From: Cryobacterium sp. PAMC25264
Lineage (GTDB): Bacteria; Actinomycetota; Actinomycetes; Actinomycetales; Microbacteriaceae
Reading direction: 5' to 3'
Length of the DNA: 64,000 bases
NCBI RefSeq assembly: GCF_019443325.1
Contig: NZ_CP080383.1
Span: 1 to 64,000 of the forward strand
This document shows positions 1 to 8,926 of this stretch, one piece after another. The position numbers were made by a program, and so were the translations under genes. Positions within the stretch are counted from its first letter, which is position 1. Each line of letters opens with the position of its first letter. The notes beneath the pieces are model-generated. The model had not been told where the DNA came from, did not search any database, and worked only from the letters and a program-made list of their open reading frames with translations.

Positions 1-4
1 TGGC

Positions 5-2137
5 ATGCGCTGGAGTGGACAGGAACTGACGACCGAGCAGGCCGGGGCCCTGCCCGGCCTCGCCCGGCTGAACAACCTGGTGCGCAGCGTGCGCACGCCC
101 GAGTTCGACGGCATCACCTTCCACGAGGTGCTCGCCAAGTCCGCCCTCAACCGGGTGCCCGGCCAGAGCGCGATGCCCTTCGGCTGGACGATCAACCCGT
201 ACCGGGGCTGTTCCCATGCGTGCACCTATTGCGTGAGCCCTGAAACCCTCATCCTGATGGCAGACGGGCGGCAAAAGCCCCTGTGGGACGTCAAAGTCGG
301 CGAGGCCATCATCGGCACCCGAGTGGAGGGGTCTTATCGTCGCTTCGTGCAGACCACCGTGCTTGCGGCTTGGAACACGCGCAAGCGGGGCCACCGGATC
401 ACTCTGGGCGACGGTACGGAGATTGTGGCGAGCGGCGACCACCGCTTTCTGACCGAGCGAGGCTGGAAGTTCGTCACCGGCTCGATGAGCGGCGATGGGC
501 AACGTCCGTATCTCACCACGAACAATAAGTTGATGGGCTTCGGGCTCAATGGACTCACCGAGACAACTCAGCCCCAGTACTTTGCGCCCAGTTATAGGCG
601 GGGTTACCTGACGGGGATGATACGAGGCGACGGCATGATGATCTCCCGTGATTATCCGCGTCGGACGGGAGGCGGTAGCAAGGTGCGGCTGTTCAGGCTC
701 GCATTGGCTGATCCTGAAGCGCTCAACCGCACCCGCCTGTTTCTCGACCAGGAAGACATCCACACGCTCACGCGGCCCTTTTCAGCCGCCTCCGAAACGC
801 GGCGGGCGATCAACTCGATCTACTCGGGAAAGGCGGCGAACTACGCCCAGATCACCACACTGATTGCGTGGCCCGAGTCGCCGGATGTGGATTGGCATGC
901 TGGGTATCTTGCGGGCGTGTTCGACGCCGAGGGATCGTGTTCGCAGGGAGTTCTGCGCATCAGCAACAAAGACGATGCGATTCTCGCCAACATTCAGAGG
1001 TCCATGGAGATGCTGGGAATCGATCACGTGCTCGAGGACGCGAGACCGAATGGTGTCCGCTGCGTTCGAGTGACCGGTGGGCTGGCGATGCGGTCGAAGT
1101 TCTTTAACCTGAGCGGCCCTGCCATCGACCGTAAGCTCTCCATCGCTGGCAGAGCCGTCAAATCGGATGCCAAGCTTCAGATCGTGTCGATTGAAGACCT
1201 CGGCGCCACCATGGACATGATCGACATCACCACGGGCACCGGAGACTTCATCGCCAATGGCATCGTCAGTCACAATTGCTTTGCTCGCCCCACCCACAAC
1301 TACCTCGACCTCGACGCCGGCAAGGATTTCGACAACGAGATCATCGTGAAGGTGAACGTGGCCGAGGTGCTCCGGAAGGAACTCGCCAAACCCACCTGGG
1401 GCAAGCATCCGGTTGCGCTCGGCACCAACACCGACCCGTACCAGCGCGCCGAGGGTCGCTACCGGCTGATGCCGGGCATCATCGCGGCGCTCGCCGACTC
1501 CGGCACCCCGTTCTCGATTCTCACCAAGGGCACCCTCCTGCGCCGCGACCTCGACCTGCTCGCTGAAGCCAGCCGGCAGGTACCCGTAGACCTGGCACTG
1601 TCTATCGCGATCTACGACGATGCGCTGCAGCAGGCCGTGGAGCCGGGTACCCCAAGCACGAAGGCCCGGCTGGCCACGGTCACCGCGATCCGCGAGAAGG
1701 GCATGGACTGCTCGGTGTTCATGATGCCGATCCTGCCGTTCCTCACCGACACCCGCGCCCACCTCGACGAGGCCATGCGGCAGGCCAAGGCCGCCGGCGC
1801 CACCGGAGTGCTCTACAGCGCCCTGTACCTCAAGCCCGGGGTCAAGGAGTGGTACTTCCACTGGCTCGAGCAGGACCACCCCGAGCTAATGTCCCGGTAC
1901 CGCGAGCTCTACAAACGGGGCACCTACGCGCCCAAGGAGTACCGCCAGTGGCTGGCCGAGCGGATCCACCCGCTGCTGCGCGCGCACGGGCTCGAGCGGC
2001 GCCGCGAGGACCCTGCAACAGGCGGCATCCGCTCGACGGCCCTGACCGGCGTGCCCCAGAACCGCGCCGCCAATGCAACGCCCGGCTCACTCATCGCCGC
2101 GGAGCTGCCGCCCGAGCTGACGCCGACCCTGTTTTGA
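5..2137 (+). CDS. Rv2578c-family radical SAM protein containing an intein
   Basis: The 710-residue reading frame is a host protein of about 361 residues interrupted by a 349-residue intein. The extein has the segment GCSHACTYC followed after splicing by FARPTHNYLD, so the CxxxCxxC [4Fe-4S] motif of radical SAM enzymes is only complete in the spliced product. Family knowledge: Rv2578c-like proteins are spore-photoproduct-lyase-related radical SAM enzymes whose substrate is unknown. The ATG at base 5 gives MRWSGQ, a plausible family N-terminus, but the upstream ribosome-binding site lies outside the window, so a slightly earlier start cannot be excluded. The gene stands alone; the next gene begins 83 bases downstream behind its own candidate promoter. 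Intein-bearing members of this family are known, so the arrangement is rare rather than new. Confidence 0.93.
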   Translation: MRWSGQELTTEQAGALPGLARLNNLVRSVRTPEFDGITFHEVLAKSALNRVPGQSAMPFGWTINPYRGCSHACTYCVSPETLILMADGRQKPLWDVKVGEAIIGTRVEGSYRRFVQTTVLAAWNTRKRGHRITLGDGTEIVASGDHRFLTERGWKFVTGSMSGDGQRPYLTTNNKLMGFGLNGLTETTQPQYFAPSYRRGYLTGMIRGDGMMISRDYPRRTGGGSKVRLFRLALADPEALNRTRLFLDQEDIHTLTRPFSAASETRRAINSIYSGKAANYAQITTLIAWPESPDVDWHAGYLAGVFDAEGSCSQGVLRISNKDDAILANIQRSMEMLGIDHVLEDARPNGVRCVRVTGGLAMRSKFFNLSGPAIDRKLSIAGRAVKSDAKLQIVSIEDLGATMDMIDITTGTGDFIANGIVSHNCFARPTHNYLDLDAGKDFDNEIIVKVNVAEVLRKELAKPTWGKHPVALGTNTDPYQRAEGRYRLMPGIIAALADSGTPFSILTKGTLLRRDLDLLAEASRQVPVDLALSIAIYDDALQQAVEPGTPSTKARLATVTAIREKGMDCSVFMMPILPFLTDTRAHLDEAMRQAKAAGATGVLYSALYLKPGVKEWYFHWLEQDHPELMSRYRELYKRGTYAPKEYRQWLAERIHPLLRAHGLERRREDPATGGIRSTALTGVPQNRAANATPGSLIAAELPPELTPTLF
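230..1276 (+). mobile_element. Intein with LAGLIDADG homing endonuclease domain
   Basis: Residues 76-424 of the host frame form the intein. It begins with Cys76 (CVSPETLILMADG, a typical N-terminal splicing block), has a block-B-like GDHRFLTERGW segment, and ends with the block F/G pattern GDFIANGIVSHN, followed by Cys as the +1 nucleophile. Two dodecapeptide motifs of a LAGLIDADG endonuclease are visible between them: GYLTGMIRGDG near residue 200 and GYLAGVFDAEG near residue 300. Both carry the acidic residue needed for cleavage, so the endonuclease may still be active. Both splice-junction Cys residues and the terminal His-Asn pair are intact, which predicts active splicing. The frame is open throughout. 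Confidence 0.93.
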
Positions 2138-2173
2138 CGGTCCTCGACCGCGATCGACCTGCGGCCCGGGTGC

Positions 2174-2201
2174 TTCACGCAGGCCCCTCGACTGAGATAA
2201 T
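2174..2201 (+). promoter_or_regulatory. Candidate sigma70-type promoter for the sensor gene
   Basis: A GATAAT hexamer at 2196-2201 is preceded after 16 bases by a weak -35-like TTCACG. It lies about 20 bases ahead of the ATG at 2221, which has a GAGAGG ribosome-binding site. The -10 match is good and the -35 match poor, so this is tentative. Confidence 0.3.
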
Positions 2202-2220
2202 CAGACGCGGAGAGGGCACG

Positions 2221-3464
2221 ATGTCACTAGGGTTACCCGGTCACCTGGTTCAGGCCACGTTGAGCCGTGCGCTCGCCCGCGCCTCGCACTGGTTCGGCTT
2301 GATCTGCCTGGCTGGAGCCCTGCTCTCGGTGATCGCGCTGAGCGTGTTCCCGCCCACCGACCGGCTGCTGGTCACGGTTGCCGCGATTCTGGGCATGGGT
2401 GCTCTGCTGGCGCTCCTCGCCAAGTGGCGCACGGTGCCACTCACGATCGCCTACCTGGTGATCGGCGCAGTCTGCACGTACCTCTTTACTGGCGCCGTGC
2501 TGGGCATGCCCGGCTGTTCCCGGCCTCGGACATGTTCCTCATCTCCCTGCCGAAGATGGCGCTCATCATGGTCGGCGGGGCCGGGTCGGGTGCGCTCGTC
2601 GGGGTGCTGTGGAGCACCCTCGGCTTCCTGATGGCGGAGGTGGCAGCCACGCTGGCCGTCTCACAGACTCCGGTGCCTGACCGCCCCGACATCTTCACCA
2701 TCGTCACCTACCTCTTCCTGGTGGGGGTGATGCTGCTCGACGGGCTCGCCCGCCGCACCGGGCGCACCGCGCAGCCGGCGATTCACCGTGCGGTGCAGGA
2801 TGACGAGTCCCGAAGCCTGCGCCACGACTTCGACCTGCGGGCCGTGGCGCTCATGCACGACACCACCCTCAACCAGCTGGTGTCGGTCGCCCGCGCCAAA
2901 CCCGGCCCCATGACCCCTGCCCTTGAGGCCGCCGTGCGCGAGACCCTGCACACTCTCGAGCAACGCGACTGGCTCACCCATGTCGACGAACGCACCGCCA
3001 CATCGCCGGGCAGTGACGGATGGCTCTCCAGCGCCGTCTTCGCCACCATCGACCGCATGCGGGACCGCGGCCTGGTCGTCGACATCACCGGCGACAAAGA
3101 AGCCCTGGCACGCCTGGACGCCCAGAGCGACCGCGAACTGGGCCTGGCCGTACAGCAATGCCTGGTCAACGTGCTGCTGCACGCCGGCATTGTCACTGCC
3201 GAGGTCGTCATCGATGCCGACGAGCAGAACGTGTCGGTCATGGTGCTGGACGCCGGTCGTGGCTTCATGGAAGCCGAAACCGGCAGCGACCGGCTCGGGC
3301 TGCGCCAGTCGGTGCGTAAACGCATCGAACGACTCGGCGGATCGGTGCAGGTGTGGTCGCGGCCCGGCGCCGGCACCTCGGTGCTGCTCACTCTGCCCGC
3401 GCCGCCCGCCCGCCCCGAAGCTCCCACCTCGCCCGCCGTTCCAGCCATCGAGCCCACCCCGTGA
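2221..3464 (+). pseudogene. Membrane sensor histidine kinase-like protein, frameshifted
   Basis: Two adjacent frames make one protein of about 414 residues. From ATG 2221 (after GAGAGG) the first frame encodes several membrane segments and ends in the run VLGMPG; the second frame resumes at LFPASDMFLISLPK and runs to 3464. One extra G in the GG at 2512-2513 would join them exactly, so a single base is missing. The C-terminal half resembles NarL-partner kinases: an H-box-like ALMHDTTLNQL, then a HATPase_c fold with N-box QCLVNVLLHA, the G-box DAGRGF, and a C-terminal PGAGTSVLLTLP. Its stop overlaps the GTG start of the next gene by 4 bases. It could be real decay or a sequencing indel; three other genes in the window show the same kind of break. 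Confidence 0.78.
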
Positions 3465-4744
3465 CGCCGCGCCGCGCCACCCAGCAGCGCCTCGACCCGC
3501 TGGGCACCCTGGCCGCCTGGCCCCTCGCGCCCCTGATCGCCGCGATCGTGCTCTGTTACTCCGTCATCGCCACGGTTCTGCAGCAGAGCCAGATCCAGAA
3601 TCCTCTCCTGGCGACCCTCGCGGTCCTGGCGATGGCCGCCGCGGCCGGCATCCTCGTGCTCGCCACCCAGCCGGCCAACGCCCCGTTCGACGGTCGACTG
3701 CACCTGGCGATGCTCGGATTCGCGCTGCTCGGCTACCTCCTCGAACAGTTCAGCCGGTGGGGCGGCAACCTGCTTGTGCAGGATGACTTTGGGCCGGTCT
3801 GCATCGGGTTCCTACTGCTCGCGCTGGCGCCCTACCGGCCCTGGCGGGAGATCGCCCTCTCCGGTGCCATCGCCAGTGTCGTGGCCATCGTGATCACCGT
3901 TCCGCAGCAGCCGTACTACGAGATCACCGTGCCCATCGCCGTGTATGCGATCGTCTCCGCCACCCAGATTCTTGCGCCTGCCGCGGCCGGAGCGGCGTAC
4001 TCGCGGCGGATCGTGCGCTCCATCCTGGCCTGGCAAGAGGATGCCCGCCGTGCCATCGTGGCTCGCACCGAAGAAACGCGCGGCCAGATGGCGCGCGCCG
4101 TGGTGGAACAACAGATCGCGGCCTTGAGGAGCGGCGTCATCCCTTTCCTCACCGAGCTGCTCGAGCGCCGCAGCGTCTCTGCCGTCGACATCGCCCAGGC
4201 CGGTCAGCTGGCCGCAGAGGTGCGCCGCACGCTCGTGGCCGAGATCGACCGCACCTGGCTGGACTCGGTAGCGACCCGGGAACGCGCCGCCCTCACCGAG
4301 CGGGGAACCCCGGGGTTGCTCGTGGTCGCCGACCCCGACCACCGCGCCAACGCCTTCCGCGCCGAGCAGCGTGCCGCCACCGCCGCGCTGATCGGGGCGC
4401 TCTGCGCCGCACCGGGTTTCGACCCGCACAGCCTCGTCGTGCAGATCGCCGGCGCCGCCAAACCCGGCGCCACCAACGCCGTGCAGCCGCTGGTTGACAC
4501 GATGACGATTCAGGCCGCGCTCGACCTTCCTCCTCGCCGAGTGCGCGCGGTGTTGCGGCCCTACCTCGGAGTCATCCGCGTGGTCTTCGACAACGTGCGG
4601 GTCACCGTGCGCCGCCCCTCGCTCACGATCGAATTCGACAGCGTTCGGGCGTCGCACGCCGGCGACCAGGCGGACGAGGCGCCGGCCACACCCGCCACCC
4701 CCGCAGGGGTGCGCGCGCGCCACACGCCCCGCCAAGTACGCTGA
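3461..4744 (+). CDS. Membrane sensor-like protein lacking an intact ATPase domain
   Basis: GTG start at 3461 overlaps the stop of the preceding sensor by 4 bases, implying translational coupling; product about 427 residues. The first roughly 190 residues hold five to six hydrophobic segments, followed by a helical cytoplasmic region (ILAWQEDARRAIVARTEE...) and a C-terminal domain without recognisable N, G1 or G2 ATP-binding boxes. The layout (membrane domain, helical linker, degenerate C-terminal domain) matches the C-terminal half of the 848-residue sensor at 6281, including a similar stretch around LAAEVRRTLVAEIDRTWLDS. I infer a non-catalytic partner or pseudokinase for the upstream ATPase-bearing protein. 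No family name can be assigned with certainty; the C-terminal 25 residues are Pro/Ala-rich and probably disordered. Confidence 0.72.
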   Translation: MTPRRATQQRLDPLGTLAAWPLAPLIAAIVLCYSVIATVLQQSQIQNPLLATLAVLAMAAAAGILVLATQPANAPFDGRLHLAMLGFALLGYLLEQFSRWGGNLLVQDDFGPVCIGFLLLALAPYRPWREIALSGAIASVVAIVITVPQQPYYEITVPIAVYAIVSATQILAPAAAGAAYSRRIVRSILAWQEDARRAIVARTEETRGQMARAVVEQQIAALRSGVIPFLTELLERRSVSAVDIAQAGQLAAEVRRTLVAEIDRTWLDSVATRERAALTERGTPGLLVVADPDHRANAFRAEQRAATAALIGALCAAPGFDPHSLVVQIAGAAKPGATNAVQPLVDTMTIQAALDLPPRRVRAVLRPYLGVIRVVFDNVRVTVRRPSLTIEFDSVRASHAGDQADEAPATPATPAGVRARHTPRQVR

Positions 4745-4813
4745 AACCTCAACGGTCATGCCCCGGCGGGGTGAGTCCACGAAAGACAACGCATAAAGGC
4801 GGTACCGGCGGTT

Positions 4814-5563
4814 ATGGCGAAACTGTATTTCCGATACGGGGCGATGAACAGCGGCAAGAGCACCTCGATGCTCCAGGCCGCCTATAACTATGAGGAGCGC
4901 GGCCACCGCGTCCTGCTCACCAAACCCTCCATCGACACCAAGGGCGACCGCGGCATCCTCTCCCGTCTGGGCGTCACCCGCGGGGTCGACTTCCTGCTCA
5001 CCCCCGACACGGATGCATACACCGCGTTCCAGGAACACCGCGCCGGCGTGCTCGCCGGCACCGGCCTCGACGTGAGCGCCCTGCTCGTCGACGAGGCCCA
5101 GTTCCTCACCGAACCGCAGGTGGACGACCTGCTGCGCATCGCCATCATCGAGAACGTGCCGGTGTTGGCGTACGGCATCCGCACCGACTTCCAGACCGTC
5201 GCGTTCCCCGGCAGCCGCCGGCTGCTCGAGGTGGCGCACAGCCTGGAGGAACTCAAGACCATCTGCCGGTGCGGGCGCAAGGCCGTCTTCAACGGCCGCA
5301 AGGTCGACGGTGCCTTCGTTTTCGACGGCGACCAGGTCGCCATTGACGGCGTGGAGGTCACCTACGAATCGCTCTGCGGTTCCTGCTACCTCGAGGAAAG
5401 CCACGGTGTGCTCAACAACCGCCGCCGCGAAGCGCTGCGGCACGAACCGGAGCACGGGGGCCAGGAGCGGGGGCGCTCAACCGACGGACGCCCGCAGAAC
5501 GCAGACTATTTCGTCGAGAGCGCCCCAGCCAGCCCCCCGGCGCATTCCCCTTCACCACAGTAA
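4814..5563 (+). CDS. tdk: Thymidine kinase (type II)
   Basis: Phosphorylates thymidine with ATP in the pyrimidine salvage pathway. The 249-residue product begins MAKLYFRYGAMNSGKST with a P-loop at residues 9-17, has the Walker-B-like DEAQF near residue 93, and carries the zinc-binding cysteines as CRCGRKAVF near 152 and LCGSC near 187, as in the bacterial/human TK1 class. The final 50 residues (from about EEALRHEPEHGG-like sequence onward) are polar, Pro-rich and longer than typical, probably disordered. It sits inside the signalling gene set between the sensor-like gene and the response regulator; I see no functional link and regard the position as coincidental. Confidence 0.95.
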   Translation: MAKLYFRYGAMNSGKSTSMLQAAYNYEERGHRVLLTKPSIDTKGDRGILSRLGVTRGVDFLLTPDTDAYTAFQEHRAGVLAGTGLDVSALLVDEAQFLTEPQVDDLLRIAIIENVPVLAYGIRTDFQTVAFPGSRRLLEVAHSLEELKTICRCGRKAVFNGRKVDGAFVFDGDQVAIDGVEVTYESLCGSCYLEESHGVLNNRRREALRHEPEHGGQERGRSTDGRPQNADYFVESAPASPPAHSPSPQ

Positions 5564-5633
5564 GCACCCAGCTCGGCCGGTGAAAGCCGTCATTTATCAG
5601 GGCACCCGTTGCGGGGGCAGCGAGAGGAAGAGC

Positions 5634-6284
5634 ATGCACAGGTACCGGGTCGCGATGATCGACGATCACGAGATTGTCGCGCGCGGGTTCGCCGGTCTCT
5701 TCGACACCATCCCGGAAATCCACGTGGTGGCGACTGTCGCCACCGTAGCAGAGCTGCTCGACCAGGTGGGGGAGACCCACATCGACCTTGTCATTCTCGA
5801 CCTGCGGCTCTCCGACGGTTCCACCGTCACCGGCAACGTCGACCGGTTGCGCGCCACGGGTGCGGCGGTGCTCGCGTTCACCGGCGGTGATGACGCCCAG
5901 CTCATGCGCGCCGCCGCCCATGGCGGCGTGCTCGGCGTCGTGCGCAAATCCGAACCGGCCAATGTTCTCCTCGACGCCGTCACCCGAGCCGCGGCGGGCG
6001 ACACCATCGCCTCCACCGAATGGGCGGCGGCGCTGGATGGCGACCCCGACCTGTCCGACGCCGGCCTCAGCCCCCGGGAACGGGAGGTGCTCTCGCTCTA
6101 CGCCGCCGGAGCGAAGGCGCCCCTGGTGGCCTCGCACACCGGGCTGAGCGAGCTCACCGTCGTGGACTACATCCGCCGGGTGCGCTCGAAGTACGAACGG
6201 GTGGGCCGGCCCGCTAACACCAAGATCGACCTGTACAAGCGTGCGCTGGAGGACGGCATCCTGCCGGTGCCCGGACGCTCATGA
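5634..6284 (+). CDS. LuxR-family (NarL/FixJ type) response regulator
   Basis: 216 residues from ATG 5634, preceded by GAGAGGAAG. The receiver domain (about 1-125) has the acidic pair in VAMIDDHEIV, the phospho-acceptor Asp in LVILDLRLSDG and the conserved Lys in VVRKSEP, so it should be phosphorylatable. The C-terminal LuxR-type helix-turn-helix (about 145-205) begins LSPREREVLSLYAAG, with an unusual TVVDYIRRVRSKY recognition segment. Its stop overlaps the start of the large sensor at 6281 (ATGA), a tight operon pair, so that sensor is the likely cognate kinase. A second regulator at 35830 on the other strand has a related output domain (both end in a ..RVRxKYxxVGRPA.. block). Confidence 0.9.
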   Translation: MHRYRVAMIDDHEIVARGFAGLFDTIPEIHVVATVATVAELLDQVGETHIDLVILDLRLSDGSTVTGNVDRLRATGAAVLAFTGGDDAQLMRAAAHGGVLGVVRKSEPANVLLDAVTRAAAGDTIASTEWAAALDGDPDLSDAGLSPREREVLSLYAAGAKAPLVASHTGLSELTVVDYIRRVRSKYERVGRPANTKIDLYKRALEDGILPVPGRS

Positions 6285-8827
6285 GCCCCCAGGATCCGCT
6301 GGTCCAGCCCCCCGCGTCGGTCGACCACCCTTCGCCGGTCGAGCCCCCCACGCTGGTCGAGCCTGTCGAGACCAAGCCGCCCCCGCCCGCCGAGACCCTC
6401 GTCAAGCCCCTCACCGCCGCAACCAACCTCACCCGGCTGCTCTGCATCGCCGTGGCGTGCGCGGCAGCGATCTTCGGCGTGCTCTCGATCGGCACCTTCG
6501 CAGAGCAGATCTGGCACCCGAACCCGCAGCTGGCCGTGGCGGCGTGGGCCGCGTCCTTCGGACTGCCCGTGACGCTCGGCCTCTGCTCCGGGTGGGCACC
6601 GGTGCGGGTGCTGCGCCTCATCGTGGCCACAGAGATGTTCTGCTTCATCGCTATCACCGGCTTCTGGCTCTTGGTGCGGCCCGACCAGTTGCCGGCCGGC
6701 GCCGACATTCCTTGGGCGATCACCTTCACGGGGGTGCCTTGCGTGGCGGTGGCGATCTTTGCCCGGGGCGGCACGGCCTGGGCGTTCACGCTTCTCGCCT
6801 GCACGCTCAGCGGGCTGGTGAGGTTCAGCACCTCGGCGGAGGCTAACCCAGCGCTCATCGGCCTGGCCGACGGCCTCTACTCGCTGTTGCTGGTGAGCGT
6901 CTTCGTAGCCCTCACCCTCGCCGCCCGCCGTGCCGCTGCACGCGTCGATGACGCGACCCTGCTCACCCGGCAGGCCGAGGCCGGCCGGGCCGCCCAGGTG
7001 GCCCGCCGCCAGGAACGCCTGAGCATCGACGCCCTCGTGCACGACAGCGTCATTTCCACCCTGCTCATGGCCGGGCTCGGCCGTACCGCACCGGCCGTGG
7101 TGGCCGAGCACGCGTCGAAGACCCTATGGCAGCTCGACGCCCTCCGCTCCCCACCGGTGCAACCCGTCGTCCTGGTGTCGGACCTCGTGCGCCGGCTCAC
7201 CCGGCTGACCCACCAGATCGCACCGGATGCCGTCGTGCGGGTCGACAACGCCGGCACTCCGGCCGGTGCCGCGCCGGTGGAGCGCACCGTGCCATCCGAT
7301 GCCGTGGCGGCGATGCTCGGCGCCGTCGGCGAGGCACTGCGCAACTCCGTCGCGTCGGCCGCAGGGCCGGGACCTCGGCGCGGAACCGTCCGGCCGGTGC
7401 GCCGCACCGTGACGGTGCTGTCCACCTCCGCCGGTTTTCAAGTAACGGTAAGCGACGATGGCGTCGGCTTCGAGCCCGCCCGGGTGCCGCCGGAGCGCCT
7501 CGGCATCAGCGAGAGCATCATCGGGCGCATGCAGCGGGTGCCGAACGGTGTGGCCAGCGTGCGCTCCCACCCCGGCCGGGGCACCGACATCATGATCGCC
7601 TGGGTGCCCGAGCGCAGCACGCCAAGCACCCCCACAACGCTCACCCCACTGGTCGAGCGCACCCCTTCGCTGGTCGAGCCTGTCGAGACCCGCGCCCCAA
7701 TCCGCCCACCGCGCACCTCGGTGCTCGAACCCACCCCCACGCTGGTCGAGCCTGTCGAGACCTCCCCGCGCGACCGCCGCGCCGCCGAACGCCAGCCCGA
7801 AACACCGCTGCCCAGCGGGGCCAACGCCTACTCCCTGTCCCGGGCGCTCGACCTCTCCACACCGTTACCCCGGCTGATCCTCGCCCTGTTCGTCCTTGTA
7901 CACGGCGTGTTAGCCATCATCGCCATCGTGCCGGGCCGGCCGCTGGCCGAGATGGCCGCCGCCTATCTGGTGATCGTGTTGGCGGCTCTTTCGCTGATGC
8001 GTCCCCTCCACGAGCCCTTCCCGCGGTCCCAGATTGCCATCGTCTTGGGCCTCTGCGGCGTCGGCGCGGTGCTGATGTTCCTCTACCTGCCGCCGCGCAG
8101 CGGGGTCCCGTTCGCCCACTGGCACCTCGGCGCGATCACCCTGATCCTCGTGGTCCTGGCCGCACGTGGCCAGATCCGCGCGGCCTGGATCGGCTACGCC
8201 GTGCTCGCGCTTTCTACGGTCGCGTGGGCCGTGGCCACCGGCCAGACGGTGGGCGCAGGCGTCGACCTGGTCATCCGGCATGCCGGCACTCTACTGGCAG
8301 GCACCCTATTCGTAGTCGGGCTCGATCGCACCGAGGCAACTTTGCGCGTGCTCACCCACGACGACATCGCCCGCGCACGCCGCGACGCCACCACGGTGGC
8401 CGCGCTGGACGAACGCGAAGCCGAACTGAGACGGGTGAACCTGCTCGCCCGGCCCACCCTGCTGCGCCTGGCCGAACCGCACGCCCTCACCGCCGCCGAG
8501 CGCGCCCAATGCCTGCTCGTCGAGGCCAGCCTCCGCGACGCCATCCGTGGCCGCGCCCTGTTCGTGCCCCCGGTCATCGACGCCGTCCAGGCCGCCCGGC
8601 AACGCGGCGTGGAGGTCACCATGATCGACGACAGCGTCGACAGCCCGCCCGCCCAGCTCGCCGTTCTGGCCGCCACGGTCGCCGAGGTACTCCACACGGT
8701 GAGCACCGGCCGCGTGACCGTGCGGGTACTGCCTGCCGATCGCCCCATCATCGCCACGCTGGTGGTCGAGTCTGGTGAATCCCGCATGCTCGTGGTTGGT
8801 CCCGACGGCCGGGTTGTCGGTTCCTAG
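6281..8827 (+). CDS. Large two-module membrane sensor histidine kinase
   Basis: 848 residues overlapping the response regulator by 4 bases. Module one: N-terminal Pro-rich cytoplasmic leader, membrane segments (about 50-215), an H-box SIDALVHDSVISTLL near 250, then a HATPase_c domain with N-box EALRNSVASA, SDDGVGFEP and PGRGTDIMIAW. A Pro/Thr-rich linker (about 445-520) leads to module two: a second set of membrane segments (about 525-690) and a C-terminal domain whose EVLHTVSTGRVTV stretch aligns with an N-box region but has lost the ATP-binding residues. The architecture resembles a fusion of the two upstream sensor genes (2221 and 3461). The leader and the linker each contain translated copies of a genomic repeat (LVEPVET). 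It probably phosphorylates the regulator at 5634; the signal is unknown. Confidence 0.85.
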   Translation: MSPQDPLVQPPASVDHPSPVEPPTLVEPVETKPPPPAETLVKPLTAATNLTRLLCIAVACAAAIFGVLSIGTFAEQIWHPNPQLAVAAWAASFGLPVTLGLCSGWAPVRVLRLIVATEMFCFIAITGFWLLVRPDQLPAGADIPWAITFTGVPCVAVAIFARGGTAWAFTLLACTLSGLVRFSTSAEANPALIGLADGLYSLLLVSVFVALTLAARRAAARVDDATLLTRQAEAGRAAQVARRQERLSIDALVHDSVISTLLMAGLGRTAPAVVAEHASKTLWQLDALRSPPVQPVVLVSDLVRRLTRLTHQIAPDAVVRVDNAGTPAGAAPVERTVPSDAVAAMLGAVGEALRNSVASAAGPGPRRGTVRPVRRTVTVLSTSAGFQVTVSDDGVGFEPARVPPERLGISESIIGRMQRVPNGVASVRSHPGRGTDIMIAWVPERSTPSTPTTLTPLVERTPSLVEPVETRAPIRPPRTSVLEPTPTLVEPVETSPRDRRAAERQPETPLPSGANAYSLSRALDLSTPLPRLILALFVLVHGVLAIIAIVPGRPLAEMAAAYLVIVLAALSLMRPLHEPFPRSQIAIVLGLCGVGAVLMFLYLPPRSGVPFAHWHLGAITLILVVLAARGQIRAAWIGYAVLALSTVAWAVATGQTVGAGVDLVIRHAGTLLAGTLFVVGLDRTEATLRVLTHDDIARARRDATTVAALDEREAELRRVNLLARPTLLRLAEPHALTAAERAQCLLVEASLRDAIRGRALFVPPVIDAVQAARQRGVEVTMIDDSVDSPPAQLAVLAATVAEVLHTVSTGRVTVRVLPADRPIIATLVVESGESRMLVVGPDGRVVGS
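6351..6374. repeat. Dispersed repeat copy inside a coding region
   Basis: The sequence CGCTGGTCGAGCCTGTCGAG plus ACCA is a copy of a short partly palindromic repeat (GTCGAG..CTGTCGAG) that also occurs at 7668, 7740, 16066, 38911 and 45762. Here it is translated in frame as TLVEPVETK in the disordered N-terminal leader of the large sensor. Confidence 0.8.
7668..7762. repeat. Two dispersed repeat copies in the sensor linker
   Basis: Copies at 7668-7690 and 7740-7762 match the repeat at 6351 almost exactly and are read in frame as SLVEPVETR and TLVEPVETS. A partial copy (CTGGTCGAGC) lies just before at about 7649. They account for much of the linker between the two modules of the sensor protein. 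Confidence 0.8.
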
Positions 8828-8926
8828 GGCGCGCGCAAAAGAGGGTATGCAACCCCGGTCTCACCGACCGCTAACATCAGGTTCCGGTGACCTCATTCAT
8901 GGTCTCTGCTCCTAGACAGGTCCCAC

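Noticed and set aside
2500..2520. Programmed -1 frameshifting in the sensor gene
   Set aside because: There is no slippery heptamer or obvious downstream pseudoknot, and three other genes show the same simple homopolymer deletion.
2424..2540. Independent start for the ATPase-bearing sensor at 2424
   Set aside because: The first 30 residues in this frame are not membrane-like, while the overlapping frame from 2221 encodes good membrane helices that join perfectly after adding one base.
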